A stretch of 13,400 nt of DNA from Sphaerochaetaceae bacterium (GTDB taxonomy: Bacteria; Spirochaetota; Spirochaetia; Sphaerochaetales; Sphaerochaetaceae). The DNA lies in the NCBI GenBank assembly GCA_024405065.1, contig JAKSPF010000015.1, positions 1-13,400 on the forward strand. Direction: 5' to 3'. Position numbers and translations under genes: made by a program. This document shows positions 1-7,689 of the stretch, in pieces. The notes beneath the pieces are model-generated. The model did not search any database. It was not told where the DNA came from and saw only the letters and a list, made by a program, of their open reading frames with translations. The stretch's first letter is position 1. Every line of letters starts with the position of its first letter.

Positions 1-2
1 CA

Positions 3-50
3 GTCGGTTGCGCATTGACCGTTAAAAAAGTTATCATTAGCAGTCTGTGA
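3..50 (+). CDS. Possible C-terminal end of an upstream gene (partial)
   Basis: The third forward frame is open from the window edge to a TGA at 48-50. It reads as a short, fairly hydrophobic tail (VGCALTVKKVIISSL) that would end 24 bases before gpmI. The other two forward frames close earlier, at 16-18 and 23-25. Fifteen residues are too few to identify a protein, and the stretch could equally be non-coding leader. A TTGACC at 15-20 could be a promoter -35 box, but only a poor -10 (TAGCAG, 38-43) follows it, so I cannot place the gpmI promoter. Confidence 0.2.
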   Translation, partial: VGCALTVKKVIISSL

Positions 51-74
51 ATCAAGACAGTAAAGGGGTGCATT

Positions 75-1727
75 ATGGCTGTTGAAAAACTTGAAAAAAA
101 CAACAGGATACAGAGGAAGGGTCCGGTTGTACTTGTGATTATGGACGGAGTTGGATTCGGCAAGTATGAGGACGGTGATGCTGTCAAACAGGCAAGAACC
201 GAAAATCTTGACAGACTGTACAAAATCTGTCCGAACACAAAACTGAAAGCACATGGTACGGCGGTGGGTCTTCCTACTGATGATGATATGGGTAACAGTG
301 AAGTGGGTCACAACGCAATGGGGTGCGGAAGAGTCTTTGCGCAGGGTGCAAAACTGGTTGCAACTTCCATTGAAACGGGTGAGATGTTCCGCGGTGCTAC
401 ATGGACAAAACTGACGGGCAATGTGAAAAAGAACAACAGCACTCTTCACTTTTTAGGTCTTCTTTCGGACGGAAACGTTCACAGCCACATAAAGAATCTT
501 AAAGATATGATTGTCCGTGCAAAACAGGACGGTGTCAAAAAGGTGAGGGTTCATGCTCTTTTAGACGGCAGAGATGTGGATCCTACAAGTGCACTGGATT
601 ACTTTGATCCGTTTGATGCTTTTCTGAAGGAACTGTCTGCGGACGGTGAATTTGATGCAAGGATAGCCTCCGGCGGCGGCAGAATGGTCATTACAATGGA
701 TCGTTACAATGCAAACTGGGACATGGTGAAGAAGGGATGGGAAACCCACGTTTTGGGAGAAGGCAGACAGTTTGCCGATGCTCATACCGCAATAGAAACT
801 CTGAGAAAGGAAACCGGAGCAATAGATCAGGATCTGCCGCCGTTTGTAATTGCTCAGGACGGCAAACCGGTAGGAACGGTGAATGACGGGGATTCGTTTA
901 TTCTTTTCAACTTCAGGGGAGACCGGGCTCTTGAGATTTCACGCGCATTTGAGGCAAAGGAACTTAAAGAGTTTGACAGAAAGAGAGTGCCTGCCGTTGA
1001 GTATGCGGGAATGATGGAATATGACGGTGATTTGCACATTCCCGGTCAGTTCCTTGTCAATCCTCCCGCAATAGACAGAACAATGGCTGAATATCTCTGT
1101 GCTTCCGGCGTTCGCCAGTTTTCAATATCCGAGACTCAGAAATTCGGTCATGTCACATATTTTTTCAACGGTAACAAGAGCGGAAAGTTCAGTGAAAAAC
1201 TTGAAGAGTATGTGGAAATTCCTTCAGATAAGGTGCCTTTTGAACAGAGACCTTGGATGAAATGTGCAGAGATTGCAGACAGGGTGATTGCCGAGATTGA
1301 AAGCGGAAAATGGGATTTTATAAAGACAAATTTTCCAAACGGAGATATGGTGGGACACACCGGTGTGTTTGAAGCGGTTGTGTGCTCAATGGAAGCTCTT
1401 GACCTTCAGATAGGAAGGATACGTGAAGCGGTTGAAAAGGCAGGTGGAGTTCTTCTGATTACCGCAGATCACGGAAATGCGGACGATATGTACGAACATA
1501 AGAAAGACGGAAGTCTTTCCGTTGCTGCAGACGGTACGCCGAAAGCAAAGACAAGCCATTCTCTCAATCCGGTTCCGTGTATTCTGTTTGACCCGGAGTA
1601 CAACGGTGAATATGACAAAACTCTTGTGGAAGGGCTTGGCATAAGTTCCATAGCCACAACGTGTATTGAGCTTTTGGGTTATAAGGCTCCGGCAGATTAC
1701 ACTCCGTGCATTGTTAAATTCAGGTAA
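75..1727 (+). CDS. gpmI: 2,3-bisphosphoglycerate-independent phosphoglycerate mutase (long form)
   Basis: This enzyme interconverts 3-phosphoglycerate and 2-phosphoglycerate in cytoplasmic glycolysis and gluconeogenesis through a phosphoserine intermediate at a two-metal site. All family landmarks are visible in the 550 residues: MDG with metal ligand D24, MGNSEVGH with nucleophile S75, SDGNVHSH (131-138), DGRD (164-167), FNFRGDR (278-284), D424 and H428 in NGDMVGH, TADHGNAD (D465, H466) and H495. They match the seven-ligand pattern of the characterised Bacillus enzyme. The protein is about 40 residues longer than the usual bacterial form and resembles the long class known from plants and trypanosomatids. 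The ATG at 75 follows an AGGGG purine stretch (64-68). It is the first complete gene of the five-gene plus-strand cluster. Confidence 0.97.
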   Translation: MAVEKLEKNNRIQRKGPVVLVIMDGVGFGKYEDGDAVKQARTENLDRLYKICPNTKLKAHGTAVGLPTDDDMGNSEVGHNAMGCGRVFAQGAKLVATSIETGEMFRGATWTKLTGNVKKNNSTLHFLGLLSDGNVHSHIKNLKDMIVRAKQDGVKKVRVHALLDGRDVDPTSALDYFDPFDAFLKELSADGEFDARIASGGGRMVITMDRYNANWDMVKKGWETHVLGEGRQFADAHTAIETLRKETGAIDQDLPPFVIAQDGKPVGTVNDGDSFILFNFRGDRALEISRAFEAKELKEFDRKRVPAVEYAGMMEYDGDLHIPGQFLVNPPAIDRTMAEYLCASGVRQFSISETQKFGHVTYFFNGNKSGKFSEKLEEYVEIPSDKVPFEQRPWMKCAEIADRVIAEIESGKWDFIKTNFPNGDMVGHTGVFEAVVCSMEALDLQIGRIREAVEKAGGVLLITADHGNADDMYEHKKDGSLSVAADGTPKAKTSHSLNPVPCILFDPEYNGEYDKTLVEGLGISSIATTCIELLGYKAPADYTPCIVKFR

Positions 1728-1732
1728 TACAG

Positions 1733-2755
1733 ATGAATACTCCGGCAAAGGTTTACGGTATAGGGAATCCTCTCATAGACATAATAGTGAATGTCTCCTT
1801 TGAGGACTTGAGCGTTTTGGAACTGACAAAGGGAACAATGAACCTGATTGGTCTTGAAAAGAGGCTTGAGCTTACAGAATTTATAAAAACCAAGAACAAT
1901 CCTGTTTTTTCCTGCGGAGGTTCCTGTCCCAACACCGTAATCACTCTTGCGGCAATGGGTATTGAAACAACTCTTGCCGGTAAAGTGGGAAAAGATGAGT
2001 ACGGTGCGATATACAGAGAGAATCTTGCAAAATTAGGTGTACATGACAGTCTTGCAGATTCACAGAGCGTTACCGGTTCGTCCATAATCCTTGTGTCTCC
2101 TGATTCAGACAGAACAATGAATACGTATTTGGGTGCCAACAGAGAGTTCGGACCGGAAGATGTCAGGGAAAAAGATATTTCAAGTTCTGATTTTTTTCAT
2201 TTCACAGGTTATATGTGGGATACCGAAAACCAGAAAGCTGCAGTCAGAAAGGCACTGGAAATATCAAAAAAGAGTAACGTGAAGATTTCTTTTGATATTG
2301 CCGATCCTTTTGCTGTGAACCGTTATCGTGAGATGTTTCTTGAGCTGATTGAAAAAGACTGCGATATTGTGTTTGCAAACAGGGATGAGGCGTCTGTTCT
2401 TTTTGATAATCAGGATCCTGCGGAATGTTGTGTGAGGATGGGGCGGATGTGTGAGACCGCTGTTGTGAAAAACGGGAAGAAGGGGTCATTTGTCTGTCAT
2501 AGGGGTAAATTGTACGTGATACCTGTGCAGGGGCCGGAAACTCCTATAGATACAACGGGTGCTGGAGATACCTATGCTGCGGGTTTTCTGTACGGTCTGT
2601 GCAGGGGGCTTTCAATAGAGGAGTCGGGTACTGCGGCATCTCTTCTTGCCGGACAGATAATAAAGCAGAAGGGGGCTCAGTTCTCCCGGGAAAAGGCAGA
2701 AAGTCTGAAACAGAGACTTTATGCAGGTCTTCTCAGCACTCCTGAAGATAATTGA
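1733..2755 (+). CDS. PfkB-family kinase, adenosine-kinase-like
   Basis: This 340-residue kinase has the ribokinase/PfkB fold, which phosphorylates a sugar or nucleoside hydroxyl with ATP. The N-terminal GNPLID (11-16), the GGSCPN substrate and lid motif (62-67), the NRDE motif (216-219) and the C-terminal signature DTTGAGD with catalytic base D279 are all intact. The GNPLID opening and the YLGANREFGPEDV segment (132-144) resemble the adenosine-kinase branch more than ribokinase or fructokinase, so adenosine or another nucleoside is a plausible substrate. Substrate calls in this superfamily are unreliable from motifs. The gene begins 5 bases after gpmI stops, with an AGG in the gpmI tail as ribosome binding site, so the two are surely co-transcribed. 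Confidence 0.9.
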   Translation: MNTPAKVYGIGNPLIDIIVNVSFEDLSVLELTKGTMNLIGLEKRLELTEFIKTKNNPVFSCGGSCPNTVITLAAMGIETTLAGKVGKDEYGAIYRENLAKLGVHDSLADSQSVTGSSIILVSPDSDRTMNTYLGANREFGPEDVREKDISSSDFFHFTGYMWDTENQKAAVRKALEISKKSNVKISFDIADPFAVNRYREMFLELIEKDCDIVFANRDEASVLFDNQDPAECCVRMGRMCETAVVKNGKKGSFVCHRGKLYVIPVQGPETPIDTTGAGDTYAAGFLYGLCRGLSIEESGTAASLLAGQIIKQKGAQFSREKAESLKQRLYAGLLSTPEDN

Positions 2756-2787
2756 CCGTACAAATTTGCCGGAGTTAAAATTCTGTT

Positions 2788-3774
2788 ATGTTTCTGTATT
2801 GTGATTTTCCATCATGGATAAGGCCGGAGGTAATTCCGGGTTTTCCGGTTCGCTGGTATGCTGTGATGTACATTGTTGCGTTTACAATCTGTTATGTACT
2901 TTTCAGGTATCAATGTCGTAAAGAAAATGTTTTGAAAAAAATGTCTGCAGATATGTCTCAGACGGCATTCACCTATGTGATTTTCGGACTTCTTTTAGGT
3001 GCCCGTCTCGGTTCTGTTCTGATTTATGAAGGCAACAGTTATTACTGGACTCATCCGTGGATGATTTTATGGCCGTTCAGGAACGGGGTTTTTGTGGGAC
3101 TGCCGGGTATGAGTTATCACGGCGGGGTAGTGGGAGCACTACTCGGTGCAGTGATTTTCTGCCGTACCTATAAATACGATTTTTGGGAATTTACGGACAC
3201 AGTGATTGCAGGCATACCTATAGGTTATACTTTCGGCAGGCTCGGAAACTTCATAAACGGTGAGTTGTGGGGCAGGTGTACCGGTTCTTCCTACGGCATG
3301 ATTTTTCCTGAAGCACCTTTGTTTTCAACCGCTTCGGCATGGGTGCGTGAAGCGGCTGACAAGGCAGGTATTTCATACGTTCCGGGTGATTGGATAAGTC
3401 TTCCCAGACATCCTTCACAACTTTACGAAGCATTTTTTGAGGGAATAGTGACTTTTCTTATTGTGTGGTTTGTTGTCAGACCGTATGTAAGAAAACCGGA
3501 AAACAGAAAATGCTCAGGGATAATCAGCGGATCTTATTTTTTTCTGTATGCTTTTTTCAGGTTTTTCATTGAATATTTCCGCGAACCGGACTCACAACTC
3601 GGTTTCATCATTGCATTGGGTAAGGAAACGGAGCCCACTGCACTTTTTAAATCGGTACTTAATTTTTCAATGGGACAGATTCTCTGTGCGCTGATGATGG
3701 CGGGGGGAATCATTGTCATTGTTTTTGCTCTGAAAAGGGGCAGCCGGGATCGGACGGTGAAGCATGGAAAGTGA
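2788..3774 (+). CDS. lgt: Prolipoprotein diacylglyceryl transferase
   Basis: Lgt transfers a diacylglyceryl group from phosphatidylglycerol to the lipobox cysteine of prelipoproteins in the inner membrane, the first step of lipoprotein maturation. The protein has 328 residues with about seven hydrophobic segments. It carries YHGG with the catalytic-region histidine H111, the Lgt signature GRLGNFINGELWGR (150-163), RHPSQLYEA (207-215), and FRFFIEYFREPDSQLG (257-272) with the conserved arginine. Between the signature and RHPSQLYEA lies an extra stretch of roughly 25-30 residues (about 174-204) compared with the usual short linker. A GGAG at 2771-2774 lies 13 bases before the ATG. The gap to the kinase upstream is 32 bases, with no terminator seen. 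The last 11 bases overlap the next gene. Confidence 0.97.
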   Translation: MFLYCDFPSWIRPEVIPGFPVRWYAVMYIVAFTICYVLFRYQCRKENVLKKMSADMSQTAFTYVIFGLLLGARLGSVLIYEGNSYYWTHPWMILWPFRNGVFVGLPGMSYHGGVVGALLGAVIFCRTYKYDFWEFTDTVIAGIPIGYTFGRLGNFINGELWGRCTGSSYGMIFPEAPLFSTASAWVREAADKAGISYVPGDWISLPRHPSQLYEAFFEGIVTFLIVWFVVRPYVRKPENRKCSGIISGSYFFLYAFFRFFIEYFREPDSQLGFIIALGKETEPTALFKSVLNFSMGQILCALMMAGGIIVIVFALKRGSRDRTVKHGK

Positions 3775-5461
3775 AATACTTACTGTAAATGAAAAAATTT
3801 CAAGGTTGAGAAAGTTACTTGCCCAAAAAGGTCTTTCTGCATGGATTGTCAACGGTTCAGACCCTCACCGAAGTGAGTATGTATGTGACCGTTGGCAGAC
3901 AAGACGTTGGCTGAGCGGTTTTACAGGAAGTGCGGGTACCGTTGTTGTAACAGCACAACAGGCTGTCATTTGGGTGGACTCACGCTACTTTATTCAGTGT
4001 GCGGAGCAGATTCGGGGAACATGTTTTGAAATGAGACATCTTGACGGTCCGGATTCGTCCAAACCCTCGGATTTTCTCAGCGGAATGAAAAACGTGGGAA
4101 TTGCGGCAGAAACACTTTCCATTGCTGCAATGAGGGAATATAAGGCAAAAGGCGTAGAAATCTGTCCATGTGAAGATTTTATTGATGAATTATGGGTGGA
4201 CAGACCATCAATCCCGAATGGGTATATTGAGGTGATTGAAGATGAGATATGCGGAGAATCTTCCGATTCCAAAATGGGCAGAATCCGTGAAAAGATGAAG
4301 CAGGACGGGGTGAATTGGTGTCTTTTATCTTCTTTGGACGATATTGCATGGGTGACAAACAGACGGGGATGTGATGTAAAAAATACGCCTGTATTTCTTT
4401 CATATCTTCTCATAGGTGAAAATGATGTGAAGCTTTTCTGCGGAGAAACTTACGGACAGGTTTTTCAGGCTTTGGAAGGACTGTCCGGTACGGTCCGGCT
4501 TGATCCTCACAAGGTGAATTTGAAGCTTTTCAACTGCATACACACAAAAGTGCAGGAGGGCTCGGACTACACGGTACTGATGAAAGCCTGTAAGAATGAA
4601 ACCGAACTTAACGGAATGAGGCTGGCGCACATTATGGACGGCGTTGCCATGGTGAACTTTCTTGCTCATTTCAAGAGTTGTAAGAAAGGTGAATTTTCTG
4701 AACTTTCCGTTATAGAAGAACTTGAGGAAGAACGGGAGAGGGAGGAATCCTATTTGGGACCCTCGTTTGATACACTTGCCGGTTTCGGCGAGCACGGAGC
4801 TGTGGTTCATTATCGTGCCGATGCAGAATCAGACAGAAAAATATGTAAGAACGGACTTCTGGTTCTTGATTCCGGAGGTCATTATTTGTGCGGAACAACA
4901 GATATAACAAGAACGGTGCTTATCGGGCGTGCTGCAAAAAAACAGAAAGAAGACTATACGCTTGTTCTTAAAGGGCACCTTGCTCTTGCTTCACAGAGCT
5001 TTCCCGAAGGGACTACCGGACATCAGCTTGATGTTCTTGCCCATGCACCGTTGTGGAATCAGGGTCTTAACTATTTTCACGGAACCGGACACGGAGTCGG
5101 ATTCAGATTGAGTGTGCATGAGGGTCCGCATAATATTTCCGTGAGGTATAAGGATGTTCCTCTGCAGGAGGGAATGGTGGTAAGTGATGAGCCCGGTATC
5201 TATCGTGAAGGCAGTCACGGTGTCAGGATAGAAAATCTTGTTGCCGTGGTTCCGTCCATGAAGACTGACTACGGTGAATTTCTTACTTTTGAAACGCTTA
5301 CGTGTTGTCCGTATGAAAGGGAGTTGATAGAAAAATCAATGCTGACTGCTGAAGAGATTGACCTGATAGATACATATCACAGTTGGGTGTTCGGAAAATT
5401 GAAAAAACTTGTTGACCGTGAATCATTGAAATATCTTGAAGAGGCAACAAAACCGCTATGA
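3764..5461 (+). CDS. Xaa-Pro aminopeptidase (M24B, long XPNPEP-type)
   Basis: This cytoplasmic metallopeptidase removes an N-terminal residue preceding proline. The 565 residues have the three-part layout of the long aminopeptidase P group: two creatinase-like N-terminal domains (about 10-150 and 155-290), the M24 catalytic domain (about 292-505) and the short C-terminal M24 extension (about 510-560). The dimetal ligands are all present: D369 (LVLDSGG), D380 (TTDITRT), H443 (FHGTGHGVG), E476 (SDEPGIY) and E490 (GVRIENL). Their spacing closely matches that of human XPNPEP1. Also present are H349 (AVVHY) and H452 (VHEGP). No signal peptide is seen. The start lies inside the lgt tail (11-base overlap) with only a weak ribosome binding site, so translation probably depends on lgt. 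Confidence 0.96.
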   Translation: MESEILTVNEKISRLRKLLAQKGLSAWIVNGSDPHRSEYVCDRWQTRRWLSGFTGSAGTVVVTAQQAVIWVDSRYFIQCAEQIRGTCFEMRHLDGPDSSKPSDFLSGMKNVGIAAETLSIAAMREYKAKGVEICPCEDFIDELWVDRPSIPNGYIEVIEDEICGESSDSKMGRIREKMKQDGVNWCLLSSLDDIAWVTNRRGCDVKNTPVFLSYLLIGENDVKLFCGETYGQVFQALEGLSGTVRLDPHKVNLKLFNCIHTKVQEGSDYTVLMKACKNETELNGMRLAHIMDGVAMVNFLAHFKSCKKGEFSELSVIEELEEEREREESYLGPSFDTLAGFGEHGAVVHYRADAESDRKICKNGLLVLDSGGHYLCGTTDITRTVLIGRAAKKQKEDYTLVLKGHLALASQSFPEGTTGHQLDVLAHAPLWNQGLNYFHGTGHGVGFRLSVHEGPHNISVRYKDVPLQEGMVVSDEPGIYREGSHGVRIENLVAVVPSMKTDYGEFLTFETLTCCPYERELIEKSMLTAEEIDLIDTYHSWVFGKLKKLVDRESLKYLEEATKPL

Positions 5462-6336
5462 AAGAAAAACGTGCCGTTCTGCTTCTTCTGTTTGCTTCTT
5501 TCATCTGGGGAACTACCTTTGTTGTTCAAAGTAACGCCGCAGATTTGATTCCGCCGTTTTCTTATAACGGGATAAGAATGCTGTTGGGAAGTCTTTGTCT
5601 TTCTCCGTTTCTCATTTCATCTGTGAAAGAACATAAAAACAGCGGAGAATTCAGAAAAAATATCATTACAGGCGGGGTAATCTGCGGAATTGAAGTAGGT
5701 CTTGCCTGCACTGTCCAACAGATAGGAATTTCAATGACTACTGCGGGAAAAGCCGGATTCATCACGTCTCTTTACATTCTGGTTGTTCCTGTTCTTTCTC
5801 TTGTTGCAGGAAAAAAAGTCTCTCCAAGAACGTGGATATGCGTGATGTTCGGTCTTATAGGAGCATTTGTGCTTTCCGTGAACGGAGCAACACCGGTAAA
5901 CAGGGGAGATCTTGTTGTTTTTACCTGTTCATTTATTTTTGCAATTCACATAATCACCGTTGATTACTTTGTCGGCAAACTTGACGGACCGGATTTGTCA
6001 TGTGTTCAGTTTTTCTTCGGCGGACTGATGAATCTTGTAATCGGGTTGATATTTGAAGAATGTAATTTGCAGATGATAAAATCTGCAATGTTTAATATTT
6101 TCTATTCCGGCGTTTTATCTTGCGGAGTGGCTTACACTTTGCAGATTATCGGTCAAAAGCATGTTCAACCGGCAAAAGCCACACTTGCACTCTCTCTTGA
6201 AAGTGCATGGGCAGCTGTGAGCGGTGCGGTATTTTTGGGTGAAAGAATGTCGTTGAAAGAACTTACGGGATGTGTGATTCTTTTCAGTGCGGTGATAATT
6301 TCACAGCTTCCGGAAAAGTCCGGAAAGTTCCGTTGA
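5458..6336 (+). CDS. EamA/DMT-family transporter
   Basis: This inner-membrane protein of 292 residues has about ten hydrophobic helices arranged as two EamA repeats (about 5-142 and 150-284), the drug/metabolite transporter layout. FIWGTTFVVQ (15-24) in helix 1 and SAWAAVSGAVFLGERM (249-264) near the end of the second repeat are typical of the family. The substrate cannot be read from the sequence; family members export amino acids, nucleosides or other small metabolites. The ATG overlaps the aminopeptidase stop as ATGA, so the two are translationally coupled. Peptide trimming next to an exporter could suggest amino-acid overflow export, but this is inference from position only. It is the last gene of the plus-strand cluster. 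Confidence 0.93.
   Translation: MKEKRAVLLLLFASFIWGTTFVVQSNAADLIPPFSYNGIRMLLGSLCLSPFLISSVKEHKNSGEFRKNIITGGVICGIEVGLACTVQQIGISMTTAGKAGFITSLYILVVPVLSLVAGKKVSPRTWICVMFGLIGAFVLSVNGATPVNRGDLVVFTCSFIFAIHIITVDYFVGKLDGPDLSCVQFFFGGLMNLVIGLIFEECNLQMIKSAMFNIFYSGVLSCGVAYTLQIIGQKHVQPAKATLALSLESAWAAVSGAVFLGERMSLKELTGCVILFSAVIISQLPEKSGKFR
6308..6325 (+). terminator. Hairpin at the convergent 3' ends (weak terminator candidate)
   Basis: TTCCGGA-AAAG-TCCGGAA forms a perfect 7-bp stem with a 4-base loop inside the last codons of the EamA gene, just before its TGA. The stop codon of the converging minus-strand gene is 13 bases beyond the EamA stop. No strong T-run follows on either strand; a GGTTTTAAAG lies at 6346-6355. 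As an intrinsic terminator it is therefore weak, and TCCGGA-like codon pairs are common in this genome, so the stem could be chance. Confidence 0.25.
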
Positions 6337-6349
6337 AGTGCAGGCGGTT

Positions 6350-7087
6350 TTAAAGTCTTACATCTCTGACTTTTGCAATTATAATTGCAATTAAAAGAGC
6401 AACGGTGATGATTGCTGTTCCTGCCATTGTAGTCGGCAGAGTGTCGTGAAAAAGATTCAGGTAGTTTCCCACAACTATCAGAAACAGAACGGCGTGACGT
6501 ACTCTGTAAGGTCCCGGCGTTTCCGTAATGAGCAGTATAAGATGAATTACCATTGCAATTATGAAAAGAGACATTTCAAGCAAGTAGAGAGGGGTACTGT
6601 CCCAGACATTGTCAGCATCAGGTGCCTTGGGAATGATTGTTGTTATGAGAAGAGAGAATACAATACCGGCAAGCAGATACAGGTTTGCTGCGGTGTTGTT
6701 GCTCTGATAGAAGATTCCGTATCCCATAAGTGAAATCACCATTACAAGAGAGGAAAAAACAAAAATATACACAGTTATATGCGGAGGTATCAGTATGGTG
6801 TTGTTGAGTTTTGCAAAATCATCAACAATCCTGATTTCCGTGGCAAGAGACATCAGAAGATACAACGGAAAAAACATACCGGTTGTGTTTGGATTTTTTG
6901 CAAAAGAAAGATAGTAATATGTTGTAAATGCTACCGTTACAACACAACGGCACAGACTTTCCGCAAACATTGTGGCTGTCCGGGCATCTTGCGCAGTGCT
7001 AATACCTGTAATTGCAATTGCCACTACTGCCAGCAAAAATACGGACTGTAATACAAGAACAGTCACCCTCAGAACTTTGTTGCTCAT
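6350..7087 (-). CDS. Unrecognised polytopic membrane protein
   Basis: I do not recognise this 245-residue protein. It is strongly hydrophobic, with about seven to eight membrane segments (about 7-29, 43-62, 70-84, 103-126, 134-151, 164-187, 196-211 and 217-237). A charged patch, TEIRIVDD (83-90), follows the third segment, and there is a short basic C-terminus. No enzyme or transporter signature and no soluble domain are seen. The ATG overlaps the stop of the 194-residue gene as ATGA, so the two proteins are probably made together. It is the last gene of the minus-strand cluster after pth and the GH13 enzyme. The layout is compatible with a small sensor-type or structural membrane protein, but nothing supports a specific role. 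Confidence 0.85.
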   Translation of the reverse strand: MSNKVLRVTVLVLQSVFLLAVVAIAITGISTAQDARTATMFAESLCRCVVTVAFTTYYYLSFAKNPNTTGMFFPLYLLMSLATEIRIVDDFAKLNNTILIPPHITVYIFVFSSLVMVISLMGYGIFYQSNNTAANLYLLAGIVFSLLITTIIPKAPDADNVWDSTPLYLLEMSLFIIAMVIHLILLITETPGPYRVRHAVLFLIVVGNYLNLFHDTLPTTMAGTAIITVALLIAIIIAKVRDVRL

Positions 7088-7668
7088 TGTACGAGTTTCT
7101 CCAGTTTGTAATCCGCACGGGAACAGATGTCAAGCCATTTTCTTATTTCCCGCTCATAGGATTGAATATCCGGTTTCACGGAGGCCTCTGTCTCAAAGAG
7201 TGCGGAAGCAAAACATGAGAGGAACATACATTCCTGAAAGGCTTCTCCGTTAAACCAGCGGACATTGTTGTACAGATTTTCGCCTATCAGGTCAAGAAAA
7301 ATTCTGTCCGACAGAAGTTCCGTTACAGATCTGTTCCCAGCAAGCAAAATACAGCATCTGTATATGATTTTCGGGTCTGTTTCAAAGAAACGGTCTGCAA
7401 TGACAGTACGGGCTGCATACATTACCTGCTCCATAGAGCTTCTGCTGTTGACAAACGGCATTATGAGCATAGCGGAAGAAAGAATCACCGGCATCTCATT
7501 CAGCATTACGTTTCCGTTTGTGAAAACTCCTTCTCTGCAGACATTTTCAATTCTGTTTATTATGTCCAGAACCTCAGCGGGTTTCATTCTGTGAACTGTG
7601 AGTCCTATTTTTGCAAAGAGATCCTCAAGCTCCTCAATGTATGTGTAACAGGTTCCCAAAGTCTGCAT
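7084..7668 (-). CDS. Unrecognised helical cytoplasmic protein
   Basis: This 194-residue protein matches no family I know. It looks soluble and largely alpha-helical, with no signal peptide and no membrane segment long enough to be convincing; the most hydrophobic patch is PVILSSAMLIMPFV (60-73). Seven cysteines (C7, C44, C105, C106, C147, C152, C182) are scattered and form no zinc-like pattern. A distinctive aromatic stretch, RWFNGEAFQECMF (137-149), could serve as a search handle. An AAGGA ribosome binding site sits just before the ATG. It starts 21 bases after the GH13 gene ends and overlaps the membrane protein by ATGA. This supports a real gene that works with one or both neighbours, but its function is unknown. 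Confidence 0.82.
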   Translation of the reverse strand: MQTLGTCYTYIEELEDLFAKIGLTVHRMKPAEVLDIINRIENVCREGVFTNGNVMLNEMPVILSSAMLIMPFVNSRSSMEQVMYAARTVIADRFFETDPKIIYRCCILLAGNRSVTELLSDRIFLDLIGENLYNNVRWFNGEAFQECMFLSCFASALFETEASVKPDIQSYEREIRKWLDICSRADYKLEKLVQ

Positions 7669-7689
7669 TATTTCCTTTTTTGCAGTCTG

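Noticed and set aside
1386..2139. Minus-strand open frames of 120 and 128 codons opposite gpmI and the PfkB kinase
   Set aside because: Both are antisense to genes with intact catalytic motifs, and their translations look like random reverse-complement protein.
3994..4810. Two overlapping minus-strand open frames (139 and 136 codons) opposite the aminopeptidase gene
   Set aside because: They mirror the conserved aminopeptidase frame, carry no recognisable motif and have no convincing ribosome binding site.
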